From Halichoerus grypus (Eukaryota; Chordata; Mammalia; Carnivora; Phocidae), in the NCBI RefSeq assembly GCF_964656455.1, contig NC_135716.1, positions 110,640,389 to 110,704,388 on the forward strand: a stretch of 64,000 nt of DNA, written 5' to 3'. The translations under genes were made by a program, and so were the position numbers. The stretch's first letter is position 1; the number at the start of each line of letters is the position of its first letter. The notes beneath the pieces were generated by a model. It saw only the letters and a program-made list of their open reading frames with translations, was not told the DNA's origin and did no database searches. Shown piece by piece: positions 11,524 through 22,665 of this stretch.

Positions 11524-12477
11524 AATACTATTTTTTATTTGCTAAAAAAAACCCAAAAAACAAACCGAAAAGGACAATTCTACTTCTGGAAATATGGTGG
11601 TTTAGGTGCTCTTGGAAAGCCCTTTCATTATAACTAAATCAATAAATGTTAATAAACTTACCTTTTAATGCACTGTTAAACTTGACAGAATGAAAGGGAA
11701 ATCCCCAAGAAATAATGCTATCCACCCCACCTCACCTACCAAAACGATCAGCAAATATAAACTCTAAGAGAATTTAAAAACCTGGGTGGCCCCCTAAGGC
11801 AAATACTGACATCACCTCAGTGAATGGAAGAAGGTGTCTTAGGTGAGCCAAGCGTGAAATATCTCCATTAAGTAAGGACCCTTAAAGAGTCCCTGTTGTT
11901 AGGCTGAAACAAAACAAAACAAAACAAAAAACAACCATCTGCCAGCAAAGAGAGGTTACCAAGAAATAGCCTTCTTTTATGCACAGCTACAAGAAAAGAA
12001 TTGTAATGATAATGGTCTTTAGTGAGGATTTGCAACTATAAGCCTATCCTCAAATAGATCTAGAGTAAAAACCCAAAACCAAATTGATTTACAATGGTCC
12101 TAGGTTGCTGGCATCCCTGGGGCCTAGCAGATAAACCTATACTCTCACCAGGAAAGCATCCAGTATTCATACGGATAAAATAAATTTAAAAATGAAAAAA
12201 ATGTTGAAACTAAATATATATTTATATATGAATATAAAATCAAGCAGAAGCAATGCTATCATGAATAAAATGCTGGGGGAGAAAAGATTTAGAACTTCAA
12301 TACCTTCAGATATTAGAATTATCATATTTTGAATGCAAAATATGGTTGTGTATAAAGAAAAATGAACCCAAACAGGAAATGAGTATTAAAAAATGATCAC
12401 ATTTTAAGAGAAACTTAGTAGATCCTTTAGAAAGGTGTAATAAACTAAAAACTCAATGGATGCTAATATTAAACAGA
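11524..12477. other. unannotated intergenic stretch
   Basis: AT-rich, with a short (AAAAC)n run near 11910-11930. No gene seen; parts may be old L1. Confidence 0.35.
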
Positions 12478-12488
12478 AGATTAGATCT

Positions 12489-12699
12489 TGGGGCACCTCG
12501 GTGGTTCAGTTGGTTAAGGGTCTGACTCTTGATTTCAGCTCAGGTCATGATCTCAGGGTCATGGAATCGAGCACTGCGTCAGGCTCCGCACTGGGTATGG
12601 ATCCTGCTTGGGATTCTCTCTCGCGCTCTCCCTTTGCCCCTCCGTGTCCCCAACCATGCTCATGCTCTCTCTCCAAACAAAAAACTACAGCAAAAACCC
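12489..12699 (+). mobile_element. Can-SINE, older subfamily
   Basis: Head GGGCACCTCGGTGGTTCAGT with the variant body GATTCTCTCTCGCGCTCTCC. Flanked by AGATTAGATC at 12478 and 12700. Confidence 0.9.
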
Positions 12700-12709
12700 A
12701 GATTAGATC

Positions 12710-13312
12710 CAACTGAAGCTCTAATCAACTCTGAAGACCATGCCCAGAATACACAGAGACAAGGAGAGGAAAATTAGAAGACAGAGATGAAAAGATTTAA
12801 AGGACCAAAAGAGAATGACCCAACATCTCATCAGAGCTCCAGAAGGAAAGAAAGTGGGGTGGGGAGGAAGCAATTCATCCAGAAGAAAGGGTGGAGATTT
12901 AAGGATTGTTGAGCAGTGAAATGGGTTATCTTTTAGGTATATTGAGACAATAGTGTCTACTGTGTGAAGTTAAAAAGGCAATTAAAACAGCACAAACCAG
13001 GAATGGGGTGATCAGTTACTAGAGTTCTGATAAAGTGTTTTCTTCTAATCAGTGGGAGGATTAAAGATACTGATTAGCTTTAAGTTTTAAGTATGTAAAA
13101 TGTCAAGGGTAAATGCTATAAGAATAAAAATTGGGGTCAGTTTCAAACTAGTAGAGGAAAAAATGGAGAAAACAAAAAACATATGTAAAAAGACAGTAAA
13201 GTGAGATGAGTAACAGGCACAGAGGTGTCAGAAAACACTCCAAACTTATAACCACTATAAATACAAATAGACTGAACCTGCCAGTTGAAAGTCAGAGATA
13301 GCCATCTAGATT
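12710..13312. other. unannotated intergenic stretch
   Basis: A-rich, probably decayed LINE sequence. No coding potential seen. Confidence 0.35.
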
Positions 13313-13332
13313 TAAAATAAAACCACCTGGGG

Positions 13333-13541
13333 GGGGGCGCCTGGGTGGCTCAGTCGTCGAGCGTCTGCCTTCGGCTCGGGTCGTGATCCCGGGGTCCTGG
13401 GATCGAGCCCCGCATCGGGCTCTCTGCTCGGCTGGGAGCCTGCTTCTCCCTCTCCCACTCCCCCTGCTTGTGTTCCCTCTCTAGCTGTCTCCCTCTCTCT
13501 CTGTCAAATAAATAAAATAAAATCGTTAAAAAAAATAAAAT
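13333..13541 (+). mobile_element. Can-SINE, first of three at one target
   Basis: Complete head (GGCGCCTGGGTGGCTCAGTC) and tail. The flank AAAATAAAACCACCTGG precedes it and is repeated after it. Confidence 0.92.
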
Positions 13542-13560
13542 AAAATAAAACCACCTGGGG

Positions 13561-13760
13561 TGGGCGCCTGGGTGGCTCAGTTGGTTAAGCGACTGCCTTC
13601 GGCTCAGGTCGTGATCCCGGGGTCCCTGGATCGAGTCCCGCATCGGGCTCCCTGCTCGGCAGGGAGTCTGCTTCTCCCTCTGACCCTCCCCCCTCTCATG
13701 TGCTCTCTCTCATTCTCTCTCTCTCAAATAAATAAATAAAATCTTTAAAAAAAAAAAAAA
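13561..13760 (+). mobile_element. Can-SINE, second of three at one target
   Basis: Complete copy of a different subfamily (body CTCTGACCCTCCCCCCTCTC). It follows AAAACCACCTGGGG and is followed by AAAAACCACCTGGGG. Confidence 0.92.
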
Positions 13761-13774
13761 AAAAACCACCTGGG

Positions 13775-13919
13775 GTGCCTGGGTGGCTCAGTCGGCTAAG
13801 CATCCAACTTTTGATTTCAACTCAGGTCATGATCTCAGGGTTGTCAGATCAAGCCCCACATTGGGCCCCGTGCTGGGCATGGGGCCTGCTTAAGAGTCTC
13901 TCTCCCCCCAAAATAAAAA
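13775..13919 (+). mobile_element. Can-SINE, third of three at one target
   Basis: Older type (AGCATCCAACTTTTGATTTC) with a shortened 3' part CTCTCTCCCCCCAAAATAAA. The pyrimidine-rich body is largely missing. Confidence 0.85.
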
Positions 13920-14314
13920 ATAAAACCTATACTCTTTATAATAAAAAGTATAAGAACACATAAAAACTTAAAGTCCATATAAAAAGGTCAGGAGAATTAT
14001 GAGGGAACAGGGTGTGATTAGGGGGATGCAGTATGTGTCTGGAGTGCTGGTAATGCTTTATTTCTTGACTCAAGTGTTGACTTTCTAGTAACTTAAACTG
14101 TACATTTATGTTTCATGCATTTCTCTGAATGTGTATTTTATAACAAGGTGTTAAAGCATTCGTAAAAACATGGGATACCTAGGAATTTCAAAAGATGTAC
14201 AAGAATTTGGTGAAGAAATTTTTAAACTTTAAAAATCTGAAAAACATTTTAGAAAAATAAACAGGAACATGATGTTCCTAGACTTTAAAACTTGGTATCA
14301 GAGATACTACTTCT

Positions 14315-14523
14315 TTTTTTTTTTTTTTTTTTAAAGATTTTTTATTTATTTATTTGAGAGAGAGAGAATGAGAGACAGTGAGCACATGAGAGGGGGGAGG
14401 GTCAGAGGGAGAAGCAGACTCCCTGCCGAGCAGGGAGCCCGATGCGGGACTCGATCCAGGGACTCCAGGATCATGACCTGAGCCGAAGGCAGTCGCTTAA
14501 CCAACTGAGCCACCCAGGCGCCC
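14315..14523 (-). mobile_element. Can-SINE, minus orientation
   Basis: Complete, from poly-T to GCCACCCAGGCGCCC. A perfect 17-bp duplication TCAGAGATACTACTTCT lies at 14298 and 14524. It belongs to the subfamily with GAGGGGGGAGGGTCAGAGGG. Confidence 0.95.
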
Positions 14524-15059
14524 TCAGAGATACTACTTCTTAAAATGACCTATAAGCTCAATGTAATCCCCAAATCCAACAGGATTGTTCAAGCTAACTT
14601 GATAAGGTTTTCCCAAAATTTACATGGCTAGAAATAGTCAAGACCATCGTAGGAAGATAAAATGTATGAAGGGGGGAAATCTGTTCTACCAGATATAAAA
14701 GTTCATTATTAAGGTATAGTAATTAAATTGTCATTGGCAATTTGATATGACAGAAGTAACATTGGCAATCAGTGGGGGAAAGGGTAACTTTTTAAATAAA
14801 TAACTCTTGGACAACTGGTTAAGCAAATAAAAGGGGAGGAAAATGGCCCCTTGCCTCCTATCATACACCAAAATAAAATCTAGATGAATTAACAACCTCC
14901 ATGTGAAAGACAAAACCATGACACGTTTAGAAGGAAATCCAGAATATCCTTTTTACTTTGAATCAAGGAAGAATTTTTTAAACTAGACAGAAAAAGCATT
15001 AACTATAAAAGATTGATCAGTCTACATTAAAACGAACTTCTATTCATCAAAGGGTATCA

Positions 15060-15475
15060 TATCATAAATGCAGCTTCCAACATTGGCTACTGCTGTTCCC
15101 TGCCACCTAATATTCACACCCTTCTGTTGTCCCCTCCTACACTGCACCAGGTTTGCTCTGCATCACTAAGTAAATACGGCAGAAGTCATGGTATATTATG
15201 TCTGAGATTAGGTTATAAAAACTACAGCCTCTGTCTTGAATTTTTTCTCTTGGATACTTCACTGGGGGAAGGAATATGCCATGTTTTGAGCATCTCTATG
15301 AAGATGTCCACATGACAAAGTCCTGAGACCTGCCAACAATCGTGTGAATTATCTTGGAAGTGGACTCTCCAGGTCCACACAAAGCCTTGAGGTGATTGCA
15401 ACACCAACACCTTGACTGCAACCTCCTTATAAATTGAGCCAGTCACCAGCTATACTACATAGCAAGATAACTAAT
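15060..15475 (+). repeat. unclassified old repeat inserted in L1
   Basis: Differs from the L1 on both sides. Its end, CACCTTGACTGCAACCTCCT followed by AGATAACTAATTA, resembles the 3' end of an ancient mammalian repeat whose family I cannot name with certainty. Confidence 0.4.
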
Positions 15476-16120
15476 TAGCATCCTTAATGCATAAAGAATT
15501 ACGATGAATGAATATGGAAAGACAATTAACAACAAAAAATGGGCAAAAGATATAAACTGGTTTTTCACAGAAAAGGAAACACAAAAGATTCTCAACTTCG
15601 ATACACAGGGAAAAGGAAATTAAGACTACAATGAAATGCCATTTTCATTCACTGAATTGACAAAAATTGGAAAAGTCTAACTCCTGTTGGCCAGGATATG
15701 GAGCATAAGTAACCCTTATACACAAGTTGTAGGTGTGTAAAACTGTTACAATCACTCTGAAGGAAAATGTGATAAAAATTGAAGATAAATATAACCTACA
15801 AACTAGCGACGCATAACTTTTGTTATCAATAAACATGCATATGGATGTACATAGCACAAGCAAGAATCAGGAAAAAGCACCAATGTCCATCAACAGGAGT
15901 ATGGATATATTGTTATTTATATAATGGAATACCATACTAAAATGAACTATACATAAACACAGATAAATCTTAAGAGTGCTGAGTGAAAAGCAAGTCTCAG
16001 AAGATACCATGCAATATTCAAAATACTTAAAAGTGGGATGTTAATAATATATAAATCATATATGAATCAATAAGTTAATATGTCAATGTGCAAATCAAGT
16101 AAAATAATCCCTTTTATTCT

Positions 16121-18685
16121 TTAAATAAACTACATAATAAAACTTAATCTAAAGTGATGAAAGTAGTACAAATCATTCAGCAACCACTAATAATTCCCAA
16201 AGCACTTCGAACAGCTTGGCTGATACAATTTGTTTGACATGGCTCTCCCCAGCTAAATGATACCCTCATTATTTGACACAGGGCTGCAAACTCTTGCAGT
16301 GACTTCCCCCATTCAACTGATAGTCATTAATGTACTACTGTGCTGTCTGGCCCCTGAAGAGAAGGGACATGCAGCTGACCCCCATCTTACCTCATCGAAC
16401 AGGATAGTGCCATCTGGGTGCTGGCTCCATGCCAAGAGCCAGTGGTAGGAGCTCCTAGTTAGAGGAAAGAATGGTGGGGTGGGGGGAGCGAAAGAGTACT
16501 AGCTGGGTGGGGACTGATCTTGGTTACCAGAACGGGGAACTTGTGTTTTATGTCTGTCTCATTCCATACCCAAAACTGGGTCCCACATTGGCCAAACAAG
16601 AAAGAACCAATGACTGGTCGGATGATTCAGGACAAAGAAAGAAGGGGATAAGCGAAGAGAATAAATAACAGGGCAAGTCTGCCAGAGCTTCTGCCGGCCC
16701 TGAGATGGAGCAGCTTGGTCAGGCCAGTGAGCGTAAACTGGTAGAGATGAAGAGGGTAGACAAACATGATACTCGGTCTACAGACAGGATGGGGGAGAAT
16801 AGAGCAGGAGTTGTGCTATCACCTGGGGAGAGCACATTCTTTACAGTCACTGTCCTCACACCTCTTCAGTGCACAAGGCAGGTCGCCCTCCACCCCAAAA
16901 TAAGCTGTCAAAATGTTTAAAAAACCATCTAAAGGGCTATCACTGCACCACAAAGGGCTATGTCCCTAACACTTGTGTCTACCCACACTCCCAATCTTCC
17001 CAGCTGCTACCAGAGCTTAGACACATCTCCCCTTGAGCAGGATGAGGCATTTCTTTGGGAGGACGAACAAAAGGGATCTTCTTCAGCTTGGTTGCCCAGG
17101 TTCCTCTTCCACTCAAGGGCTTACAAAACCAGAAAAGATTTCCCCAAACCTGAAATAATAGTAATCTATAGTAAGCCCTTCAGCTTTGTCCCCATTGCTC
17201 AAACCAGAAATACATCATGAAGTATCATGTGTGGTTTCTGAGAAACCACATGTTCTGGAACTTGATTTTACTAGTTTCTGGAATTACCATTTACCAATCG
17301 GCATGGAAATATTTCAGTATTTAGCATTAACCATGGCTTTATCAGTGTGCACTGGCTCACTATCAGGCCTGCACATACAGAGTATGACAACATCTTTACT
17401 CAAAAACATGGATAGCTAATCAAGTTCAGGAAAAAACACCCTTGTGGTAACAATAAGAGAAACTAAGAAAACAAAAACTAAGAAATTCAGGATAGCGGTT
17501 ATCCTTGAAGGAGAGGAAGATGGTAATTTTCTATTAAATTGGGTGACAGACTTACATTTATTATGTACGGTTCATAATATATACATATTTTCCACAAGAA
17601 GTTTTCCTCAGGGTTGACATTCTGGGTTTACCATATCAGCTCGTTGCAAGCTCCCATTTTCTACAACAATGCTATCACCATCTTACAAAAATGAGTAAGA
17701 AATCCTGTCAAGTCCTGAACTTGACAGGACTTGAAATTGTGCTGAAATAAAGACACTTATGTCTCTTGAGTTTCCCAATTCTATCTAAAGAAAGGGATGA
17801 GGCTATTTTGATGTGGCTTGTTCTTAGGATCTAAGTCAGTTGCCCATTACATTTTCTCCTAAATGTTGACGAAATTACCCAGTATTTTTATGAGTTGTCA
17901 AACTTCCAGAATTTACTGTTCACATTTTGTATTTTCCCACCCCTAATCTTTTGGTACCTCTTATATTTTCTGTAGTTTCTTATTCACAGTAACTATACTT
18001 GGGAATATATTTGACCCCAGGTATATGAGCTCACTGAAATAGGTTTGGTGTTTCTTTAGTATTTTTTTCATCTGAAGGAAATACCTTCTCACAAAGAAAA
18101 TCTATCCTTTTCAACAAGTCTGGAGATCCTCTCTTGTTAATATTGTTATAAGGATGTTATCTTTCCCTAGCAAGTAGGATTTGACTTCCCTGATCTCAAT
18201 TCAGATAGTAAAAGCCCTTTTCATTGTTTTTGTTGTTGTTGACACTGTTTTCTTGCTAGTTTGTATGTGTCCCTACTTCCAAGCTTGGCATGGATCTCTA
18301 AATTTTAATCACAACAACTGCAACCCATCATTGTTCAGGATCAACCCAGAGTTTTATAGTATTTTCTGGGGTTTCTAGAAGCTAATAGTCATGGTTTCAT
18401 ATTTGTCCTTTTAAAAAGCTGAGTGAAATTAAAAAGCAGAAGTGAAATTAAAACTTCCTAAAATGACAGATGTGACACTATTGTGACAAACATTGCCTTT
18501 CCATGCTTTGACATGCCAGGAAGATACAGGTGCTCTCTGACCAGGAATTCAAGCAGAAGCACAGTAAATGCTGACCAGCATGTGGGTAGATCAAGCTATG
18601 TGGTACAGGGACACTTCTTATGGATGCAGAGGATAAGATGATATAAGTCAAGTCTGTGTAACACAGCTACGGTAAAATAAAGGTT
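16121..18685. other. intergenic stretch, nothing recognised
   Basis: Between the two convergent genes. No gene, SINE or clear L1 seen. It contains a short hairpin at 17703-17729. Small open frames here have no family features. Confidence 0.4.
17703..17729. repeat. short perfect inverted repeat
   Basis: TCCTGTCAAGT and ACTTGACAGGA form an 11-bp stem with the 5-nt loop CCTGA. No surrounding gene context suggests a function. Confidence 0.6.
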
Positions 18686-18702
18686 AAAAAATCCAAATTA
18701 TT

Positions 18703-18902
18703 GGGATGCCTGGGTGGCTCAGTTGGTTAAGTGACTGCCTTCGGCTCAGGTCATGATCCTGGAGTCCCGGGATCGAGTCCCGCATCGGGCTCCCTGCTCG
18801 GCAGAGAGTCTGCTTCTCCCTCTGACCCTCCTCCCTCTCATGCTCTCTGTCTCTCATTCTCTCTCTCTCAAATAAATAAATAAAATCTTAAAAAAAAAAA
18901 AA
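18703..18902 (+). mobile_element. Can-SINE
   Basis: Head GGATGCCTGGGTGGCTCAGT and body with CTCTGACCCTCCTCCCTCTC. Flanked by AAAAAATCCAAATTATT on both sides (about 18686 and 18903). It lies just beyond the FNBP1L 3' end. Confidence 0.93.
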
Positions 18903-19169
18903 AAAAAATCCAAATTATTACACTCAATTTAAAATTACTCTAAAGAAACAGTTAACTTTTCTTATCTTTAGGAAAGCTTGAAAGAAACTAAAACTAGAAT
19001 AAAATTTCCAAAACTGTTTTGCAAAAAATGTCACCCAACACAGATGCCTCCACTTACGGAACTTGTCATTTACTTTGTATCATCAGGAATTCAGCACAAC
19101 CAAGAACAAAATCATTACATCTCTTTAGTTCACACAGGAATAAGAGATAACACACTATACACCTTAACT

Positions 19170-22100
19170 GACCATGAAAAGATTGTTTTATTCTGTGAAA
19201 ATATTCTCAACAGAGAACACGATCTTAAACAAAGCATTTACCATTAAATCAACATGTGCACAAAAAGAGTAAAAATTACTGAAAAATTAAAGATTTCTTT
19301 TGGACGATTCACATGTTCAAAATTTAAGAATGATTTAAACTGTGCAAGTACAAATGTCTGTCCTATTGTAATAACCCATGTACAGGTTGCACTATTCCAC
19401 GTGAAGGACCTTGCCTCCTACGGAAGCAAATCCTGCTTTGAGAAAAACAAACAGTAGCTTGAAAAGAACAGTTAGTCCTTACAAGAAAGCCTTAAACTTT
19501 GCCCTCTGTGGCTGTCAGCCAAAAAAACACAAGCACTTCAGGCTTTGTACAGAGGACAAACACAGCCAGATCACATTTCCTCCTCAATGCTAAACTTTAA
19601 AATAAAAATAGCACTAGATTTTAAAACTACTTTATGTAGTCTGTCAGTATTGAATAATGTCACATTATATAAATAACCCTGTAAAGAGATTCAAAGACTA
19701 AACTTTATAGTTTACTAGCCTCAAAGGTAATACACTACATGTCAGCTGTGTAACTGGGGTGTACTTGATCTTATGAAGGCATTAACTTTCACACAATTGT
19801 CATTCAGCTTTAGTGTAACTGGTAGTACGATTCAAATAACACTGGGGAAAAAATTATTAAAGCAGTCGCACAGCTTCTAAAATATTGCTTAAAATCCAAT
19901 AATACACAGACCATTTCACGTTCCTTCTTCCCTCAAAACAGTAACGAACAAAATTAATGAAGCTTCTGTGGTACAAATACCTACCCCCCCGAACCTATGC
20001 CCAACTCCTATTAAACACCACTAAGAAATTAGTTAAGATACAAGTCATTAACAGAATCACAAATGCGAGGCAGGACAACATGAGCAACAGGGGCAGTAAC
20101 GACAATTATATTTACAAGTATAAACATAAAGAAATTTCCATTTTACAAGTAAAAGTGCACATAGATCATTACAAAGTTTCACTAAATTTTATCTGGTTCA
20201 AACAAAAGCATCACTTGGAAACAGACTATCGTTGTAATAATCAAATAAGAACATGGTCACCCCAAATTAAAACACAATGGGGGGTCCATAAAACTTCTCA
20301 TAAAAACACGGAATAAAGTAAAATGGACTTGGACATGTCTTTAGCTTGATGCATAAATCTGAAGATGCACCATCAAACATGGTAGAGCTCTAAAAGCCAC
20401 CTACCAAGGCTACGTCGGCATCCGCAGCAGCGCTGCCGAGTTAAAGGAGGTCGCACTGAGCTGACACATAAAGCCCTTTGTGGGATACTGTAGTGGTAGT
20501 GTTGGCAATCAACAGATTGAGGCACTCTAGTTTAAGGCAGCATTTGAATGGAAGCAGCTGACTTCTGACAACAGTCCTTTGTCTTGAGGTGGTGAGTATC
20601 TTGGGTGTTTATTATGCCAGGATTTCAGTGCTGACTATAGATTCTTCTCAGACTGAGGTGAAGATGTATCATGTTTCAGAGTTCTTTCAACTGGGCTGTA
20701 GGCTAGAGCAGAGGTGTTTTCTTTTTCTTATCATAAATACTTGAGGTTCACAAACTACTACTTCATAATGCCAAAACTGGAAGTTTGCAGTGGGGAAGTT
20801 ACAGCAGCGTACATGAATACTAGGATGGGAACATTAGTGCGGGAGCTGTCTGACAAAGGGACTCGCACTACAAATGTAGAACAAAACAAAGACTTTGACG
20901 AGAACAAGGGATTATAAAGACATGCCTGAAAACGCTAGCCCGATCGCTCTAGACATGCAACAGGATGTTAAGCAAGCACAGAGGTGGCGCAGGCAGACAC
21001 TGACAAATGGCAAGGGTTCTAACAGACAACAGGTCTAAAAGCCAATTAAAACAGAGCTGGTATAGACGGTCCTGCTGGGACAGCCAATGTAAGACAAATT
21101 TCATGATAGCTCTGCATTCTTTCTGATTTAAACATCAGTAAAAGAAATGGAAAAAAAGTTAGCCATTTCTGGCTTTTTTCCCTTTATGTGAATAATTGTG
21201 AATGAGGAATTTAAGGATTGGTATTACAATGATTCTTTAAAACAATGTATGGAAATGATAATGAAGTTAGTAAAAAAAAAAAAATGTCTGCATGCACTCA
21301 TGCAACTTGCTTCTCTCACTCTCTGTTTGAGCCTGACAACTCTAATACCCTCCCCCTAAAAGCAGCTGCATGTAACCTCCTTCAACATCTTGCCCATTTC
21401 CTCAGAAACCCTCTTCAGGAACCTGTAGTCCAGGAGGAAAAAGAAAAGAACAATTACTGAAGACCTTTGGTAAGACCAAAAGGGGTGTTTAAAGTGTCTG
21501 TCCCAAATGTCTAAAATCATTTTAATAGTCAGCTATGTGAAAACACCAGAAAAATCTGGACATGAGCAAAATTAAGGACCAGTCTCTTAATTGCTTCCTC
21601 ACTTTACTTCCCCACACGACCAGCACTGCACAATCCTTTATTATACAGTATTTTCCAAGAAACGCTTGTTAAAATTAATTGGAAAAAATCTTGAATTGAT
21701 GATTGAGCTAAAATGAGAAAATGTCCTAAACGGTGGTACAGATAATAGTCCTGCAACCCAGTCAGTCAAAGCAGTTTTTTCTTTTCGAAGTAAAATTTGC
21801 CAGTACTTTCCTTCCACTCAAGATTTCCTCTTTTAGAATCTATTTTCCTATGTATAAATTGCTAAATGCTAAATCATCACGAAAGTGGTATTTCCCAAAA
21901 GACTTTTTCAAGATGAAAAAATACAAGTGTTAACCTGGAAGGAAGTCTGTATGTTATTGAAAACGATTAGTACACTAGATGAAAATATTTTCAGGTCTCA
22001 AAAAAAACCCATTTTATTCACATAAGAGCTAGACCAGGTTGATTTTTTTTTACAGGTCTCTTAATTAGCCTACTACTAAAATAGATTTATGTTCAAGGTG

Positions 22101-22665
22101 TTTTCTTCCTTTAAGAAACCAAAGCTAAGAATAGGGAGAAAAATGAAAATGAATGTATTTATTTTTTTCAATTAGCCAACTATTACTTTTCTCCCTGGAA
22201 ACTGTAGCTACAAAAATTCAAACTCCTAGGCCAAACCACTCTTTTGGGAGTTAGCTTTCAGAGCAGTTTTCCTTATTTGAATTCACTTACAGTCACTGTG
22301 TTTTCTGGAGCAAAGAGTGTGTTGGGGGAGGAGGGCTTCCTATATCTGGATTCCTGCCCAACAGATCAAATTCTAGGACTTATAAGGCAGAAAAACACAA
22401 ATCTTTCACAGAGACTTAAGCAGGACATAAAGCAAAAGGCATCAATTAAGCTTCACACCGACGTCACTCAAATGGTAAAACATCACGAGAACAGTTTCTT
22501 GTGGTAATATTCACATCTTTAAAATCGAGCCTACACTCAGCTCACATAGTGAACAATGTATCTTGGATGCCTCTAAGTTTTCTTATGTTTTCCCACCCAG
22601 TGAATGTGTTTTCGTTTTATGTTATCATTCCTATGTTATACATGTCACAAAGCTGCCTGGTTAGT
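19170..22665 (-). other. FNBP1L: FNBP1L 3' UTR
   Basis: About 3.5 kb after the stop codon with no recognisable SINE or L1, in contrast to its surroundings. The length agrees with the long 3' UTR of this gene. Short ORFs here are not supported as genes. Several other TTTATT sites (for example near 20611, 21649 and 22010) could be proximal poly(A) signals on the minus strand. Confidence 0.75.

Larger units (their letters stand above)
14165..16120 (+). mobile_element. L1 LINE 3' fragment, interrupted
   Basis: Decayed ORF2 sequence (motifs near CTCAATGTAATCCCCAAATC and, later, CAATGTCCATCAACAGGAGT), with stops in every frame. It is split by a SINE at 14315 and a second insertion at about 15060-15475. 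Confidence 0.7.

Noticed and set aside
16200..17420. Cluster of small plus-strand open frames in the intergenic region
   Set aside because: They are short, in different frames, without initiation context or family similarity; no promoter or splice structure links them.
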